DNA of 16,226 bases. Source: Proteobacteria bacterium UBA5122 (GTDB lineage Bacteria > Pseudomonadota > Gammaproteobacteria > Tenderiales > Tenderiaceae). The translations under genes and the position numbers were made by a program. Location: positions 1 to 16,226 of the forward strand of contig DHYU01000084.1 of assembly GCA_002415485.1 (NCBI GenBank), in the 5' to 3' direction. Under the pieces are notes generated by a model, which did no database searches, had not been told where the DNA came from, and worked only from the letters and a program-made list of their open reading frames with translations. Shown here one piece after another: positions 14,476 to 16,226 of this stretch; within the stretch, counting starts at the first letter, position 1; every line of letters begins with the position of its first letter.

Positions 14476-14525
14476 CGGTTTTTAGCTGTCTACCGGGATG
14501 TATCGGGCGGTGAGGCGGAAGCTCA

Positions 14526-14553
14526 ATTAAATTTTTGACCGTTTATGCGCCAA
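14526..14553 (-). promoter_or_regulatory. Predicted promoter of the pilus operon
   Basis: On the minus strand TTGGCG (14553-14548, 4 of 6) and TTTAAT (14531-14526, 5 of 6) are 16 bases apart, with an A/T-rich spacer. The start would be near 14519, about 44 bases before the first ATG. I see no clear sigma54 GG-GC element. Found by eye only. Confidence 0.4.
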
Positions 14554-14647
14554 GGCGGACCGTTGGTCGGTTCGGGTGATTTTGTTCTTAAAAAACGTGA
14601 TGTTGTGCACAGGCGGTTAGTGATTCAATTGTGGATTTGCGTCTGTG

Positions 14648-14653
14648 TATAAT
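14648..14653 (+). promoter_or_regulatory. -10 box of the SET-PilZ unit
   Basis: A perfect TATAAT lies 43 bases before the ATG of the SET gene. The best upstream -35 candidate, TTCAAT at 14624-14629, is weak and 18 bases away. The box falls inside the longest open frame of the gene, so an upstream GTG start at 14645 cannot be right. Confidence 0.5.
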
Positions 14654-14695
14654 GCGTTGAGTAGTATTGATATTGCCAATCGTCAGGGAGTGGTT

Positions 14696-14995
14696 ATGGT
14701 GAGTGAAAAGGTTCTGGTGAGGCAGAGCGCGATTCACGGCAAGGGTTTGTTTGCCAAGCAAAAGATTCGCAGCGGGGAAGTGATCGGTGAGATTGCCCCC
14801 AGCCCAACCAAGAAGAGTGGTCCATATGTGTTGTGGGTGTCTGAGCATGAACAACATCATGTGAAAGGGCCTTTAAAATATATTAATCACAGTACAAAGC
14901 CGAATGCGGCCTATTACGATGATTTAACCGTGGTGGCCTTGGCGGATATTTCTCCGGGCGAGGAGATCACCCATCACTATGGCGACGAGTGGTAG
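14696..14995 (+). CDS. Short stand-alone SET-domain protein
   Basis: A 99-residue protein made up almost wholly of a SET domain, the fold of protein-lysine methyltransferases that use S-adenosylmethionine. Visible motifs: IHGKGLFAKQKIRSGEVIG (SET-N), KYINHSTKPNA, the NHS-type SAM-binding and pseudoknot motif, and SPGEEITHHYG, equivalent to the GEELTYDYG motif that carries the catalytic Tyr. There is no post-SET cysteine cluster and the insert region is minimal. The ATG at 14696 has AGGGAG 5 bases upstream. It is divergent from the pilus operon and 18 bases before the PilZ-like gene. The substrate is unknown. The bacterial short SET family is poorly characterised. I am sure of the domain, not of enzymatic activity. 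Confidence 0.85.
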   Translation: MVSEKVLVRQSAIHGKGLFAKQKIRSGEVIGEIAPSPTKKSGPYVLWVSEHEQHHVKGPLKYINHSTKPNAAYYDDLTVVALADISPGEEITHHYGDEW

Positions 14996-15013
14996 GGGTG
15001 GAGTGATGATCCC

Positions 15014-15913
15014 GTGATCAAGTGGCTACAGCGATTTTCTGCACTAAGCAGGCAGCACTATAAAGTCGCGATGGCGCCAGTTGCGCTGGATGTGGATAAC
15101 CTGTGCCGTTTGATGCAGGCGATGCCGATAGGTGCATCGATTCAGTACCATCCACTTAGTACGCCCGATGTGGCGCTCGATAGCATTATTCTGGGTTACG
15201 CCATCGATGGTCATACCCTCTACAGCAATCATGATGTGATTTGTGGCACCGATGACGGGCATCTGATGGTGCGTCAGCAGGGGGCGGTATGCGAATTGCC
15301 TGCAGTACATGAGTTCAATCTGCTCGTGCCGGCCGCTGCGCGGGGTATGGATCGGTTGAATTATGATCACAAGGTTCTGCTGGGGCTAGAGGCGGGTTTG
15401 GTCGAGGGCAATGAGATCAGTATCTTTATCGACGGTGAAGGGTTTCATTGTCCTATGATGGAGGCCACGGTGGGGCGCCGTCTGCAGATGACGGAGGGGG
15501 CATATCGCGGGCAGTCGGTGGTGGTGTTGATGGTGAAGCCGGTGACATTTCGTATGGCAGATAAACGTCGTCATCAGCGCCTAATGACCCAGGTCTCGGT
15601 AACATTCAATGCTCCGGTGTTAAGCAGTGGTCCCGTTGCCGCTGAGATGCTCGATTTCAGTGATCGTTATGTGCGTGTGCGGCTGACGCAAATCGACTTG
15701 GCGAAACACAAAGTGTTGACCCTGGCGATAGGGCTGCGGGCTGAGAGTGATGTCTTTGTCTTCAGTGCGCGTTGTGTGCGGCGTAGCGGCGACGAGGCCG
15801 TGTTTTATCTCGATAAAGTGGTGAAGGGGGCGGCCCTGGTCGAGCTGGATGCGATGGACCTGATGCAGCTGAAGTGCGCATTGCTGCAGCACCCGGGGAC
15901 GCGTACCGCATAG
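15014..15913 (+). CDS. PilZ-domain-like protein, YcgR-type layout
   Basis: A soluble 299-residue protein. The N-terminal 150 or so residues form a beta-rich region (MPIGASIQYHPL, then EGNEISIFIDGEGFHCPMM) that resembles YcgR N-terminal domains. The C-terminal part begins VKPVTFRMADKRRHQRL with the RxxxR motif of c-di-GMP-binding PilZ domains (R185/R189), then strand QVSVTFNAP. The second motif is degenerate: DFSDRY (214-219) has Tyr where DxSxxG has Gly. It may therefore bind c-di-GMP weakly or not at all. The GTG at 15014 is chosen because no in-frame ATG lies closer to the AGGGGTGGAG stretch upstream; an ATG at 15071 is the fallback. It likely shares a transcript with the SET gene. PilZ proteins often control pili or motility, which fits the nearby pilus operon (inference). 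Confidence 0.65.
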   Translation: MIKWLQRFSALSRQHYKVAMAPVALDVDNLCRLMQAMPIGASIQYHPLSTPDVALDSIILGYAIDGHTLYSNHDVICGTDDGHLMVRQQGAVCELPAVHEFNLLVPAAARGMDRLNYDHKVLLGLEAGLVEGNEISIFIDGEGFHCPMMEATVGRRLQMTEGAYRGQSVVVLMVKPVTFRMADKRRHQRLMTQVSVTFNAPVLSSGPVAAEMLDFSDRYVRVRLTQIDLAKHKVLTLAIGLRAESDVFVFSARCVRRSGDEAVFYLDKVVKGAALVELDAMDLMQLKCALLQHPGTRTA

Positions 15914-15939
15914 CGTGATGATGTGAATCACGAAAACGA

Positions 15940-15963
15940 AAAGGCCCGCAGTTGCGGGCCTTT
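15940..15963. terminator. Bidirectional rho-independent terminator
   Basis: AAAGGCCCGC (15940-15949) pairs with GCGGGCCTTT (15954-15963) around a 4-base loop AGTT. On the plus strand TTT and TTGTCGTT follow; on the minus strand TTTTCGTTTTCG follows, which is the better U-rich tail. It ends both the PilZ-like gene and the convergent sat gene. A smaller inverted repeat CGTGAT/ATCACG (15914-15932) lies between it and the PilZ-like stop. Confidence 0.85.
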
Positions 15964-15983
15964 GTCGTTGAGCCGGGTCAAGC

Positions 15984-16226
15984 TTATTTGGCGGAGGCGC
16001 CTGTCAGTTTGACTTCCACCTTCTCGTGATCTTCCAGGCCGGCGTAGTATTCACGCAGGATGGCCAGGACTTCTGGGCGAGAGAACTCAGCGGGGACGTC
16101 GCCACCTTCAGACAGGGCCTTACGCAGCTTGGAGCCGGACAGCAGCAGGCGGTCGGCACCTTCGTGCGGGCAGGTCTTCATCGAGGCCATGCCTCCACAC
16201 TTGTAGCAGTAGAAGGTCCAGTCGAT
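15984..16226 (-). CDS. sat: Sulfate adenylyltransferase (ATP sulfurylase), C-terminal fragment
   Basis: Only the last 80 residues are in the window; the start lies beyond the right edge. ATP sulfurylase interconverts APS plus pyrophosphate with ATP plus sulfate. The fragment begins IDWTFYCYKCGGMASMKTCP and has a CX2CX8CXH zinc-binding-like cluster, seen in the homo-oligomeric Sat of Thermus and of sulfur-oxidising and sulfate-reducing microbes, followed by RLLLSGSKLRKALSEG, which matches the C-terminal part of the catalytic domain. The end is EYYAGLEDHEKVEVKLTGAS. This form is used in sulfur oxidisers in the reverse, ATP-forming direction after APS reductase. Oxidation of sulfite by this route is an inference from the gene alone. 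Confidence 0.88.
   Translation of the reverse strand: MDWTFYCYKCGGMASMKTCPHEGADRLLLSGSKLRKALSEGGDVPAEFSRPEVLAILREYYAGLEDHEKVEVKLTGASAK

Noticed and set aside
14645..14695. GTG start 17 codons upstream for the SET protein
   Set aside because: It would overlap the -10 box TATAAT, while AGGAG-like sequence directly precedes the ATG at 14696.

Overview
The window looks like part of a gammaproteobacterial chromosome. The left half (1 to about 8516) has a gene order I know from gammaproteobacteria, Pseudomonas in particular: prfA and hemA on the minus strand, then TPR lipoprotein, lolB, ispE, tRNA-Gln, prs, rplY, pth, ychF and tRNA-Met on the plus strand. The right edge holds the C-terminus of an ATP sulfurylase (sat) of the kind used in dissimilatory sulfur metabolism. 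With the fairly GC-rich codon use, this suggests a sulfur-oxidising, Chromatiales-like gammaproteobacterium; that assignment is inference.

Layout: 1-92 prfA start and 168-1430 hemA (both minus); 1431-1609 divergent promoter region; 1610-8348 housekeeping run on the plus strand covering a predicted outer-membrane TPR lipoprotein, outer-membrane lipoprotein insertion (lolB), isoprenoid precursor synthesis (ispE), tRNA-Gln(UUG), PRPP synthesis (prs), ribosomal protein bL25 (rplY), peptidyl-tRNA hydrolase (pth) and the ATPase YchF; 8362-8388 hairpin with a tRNA promoter inside it; 8440-8516 tRNA-Met(CAU).

Immediately after tRNA-Met a compact minus-strand operon for type IV pilus minor pilins runs from 14475 down to 8540, in transcription order fimT/gspH-like, pilW, pilX, pilV-like, pilE-like. 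Its base composition is visibly lower in GC than the housekeeping block. The usual pilY1 tip-adhesin gene, normally between pilX and pilE, is absent. In its place is a 912-residue PilV-like prepilin whose short pilin head carries five cysteine-rich, Trp-Gly-containing beta-type modules and one unrecognised domain. PilX is also enlarged (419 aa), with a C-terminal segment that looks like a beta-helix, and lacks Glu+5. I read this as a minor-pilin tip complex in which a modular PilV does the job of PilY1. This is the most interesting part of the window.

Divergent from the pilus operon, across a 220-bp region with a predicted promoter in each direction, is a two-gene unit: a 99-residue stand-alone SET-domain protein and a 299-residue PilZ-like protein with a degenerate c-di-GMP motif. 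A strong hairpin terminator at 15940-15963 separates this unit from the convergent sat gene. There is no CRISPR array, insertion sequence or rRNA in the window, and no stretch above 300 bases without a gene.
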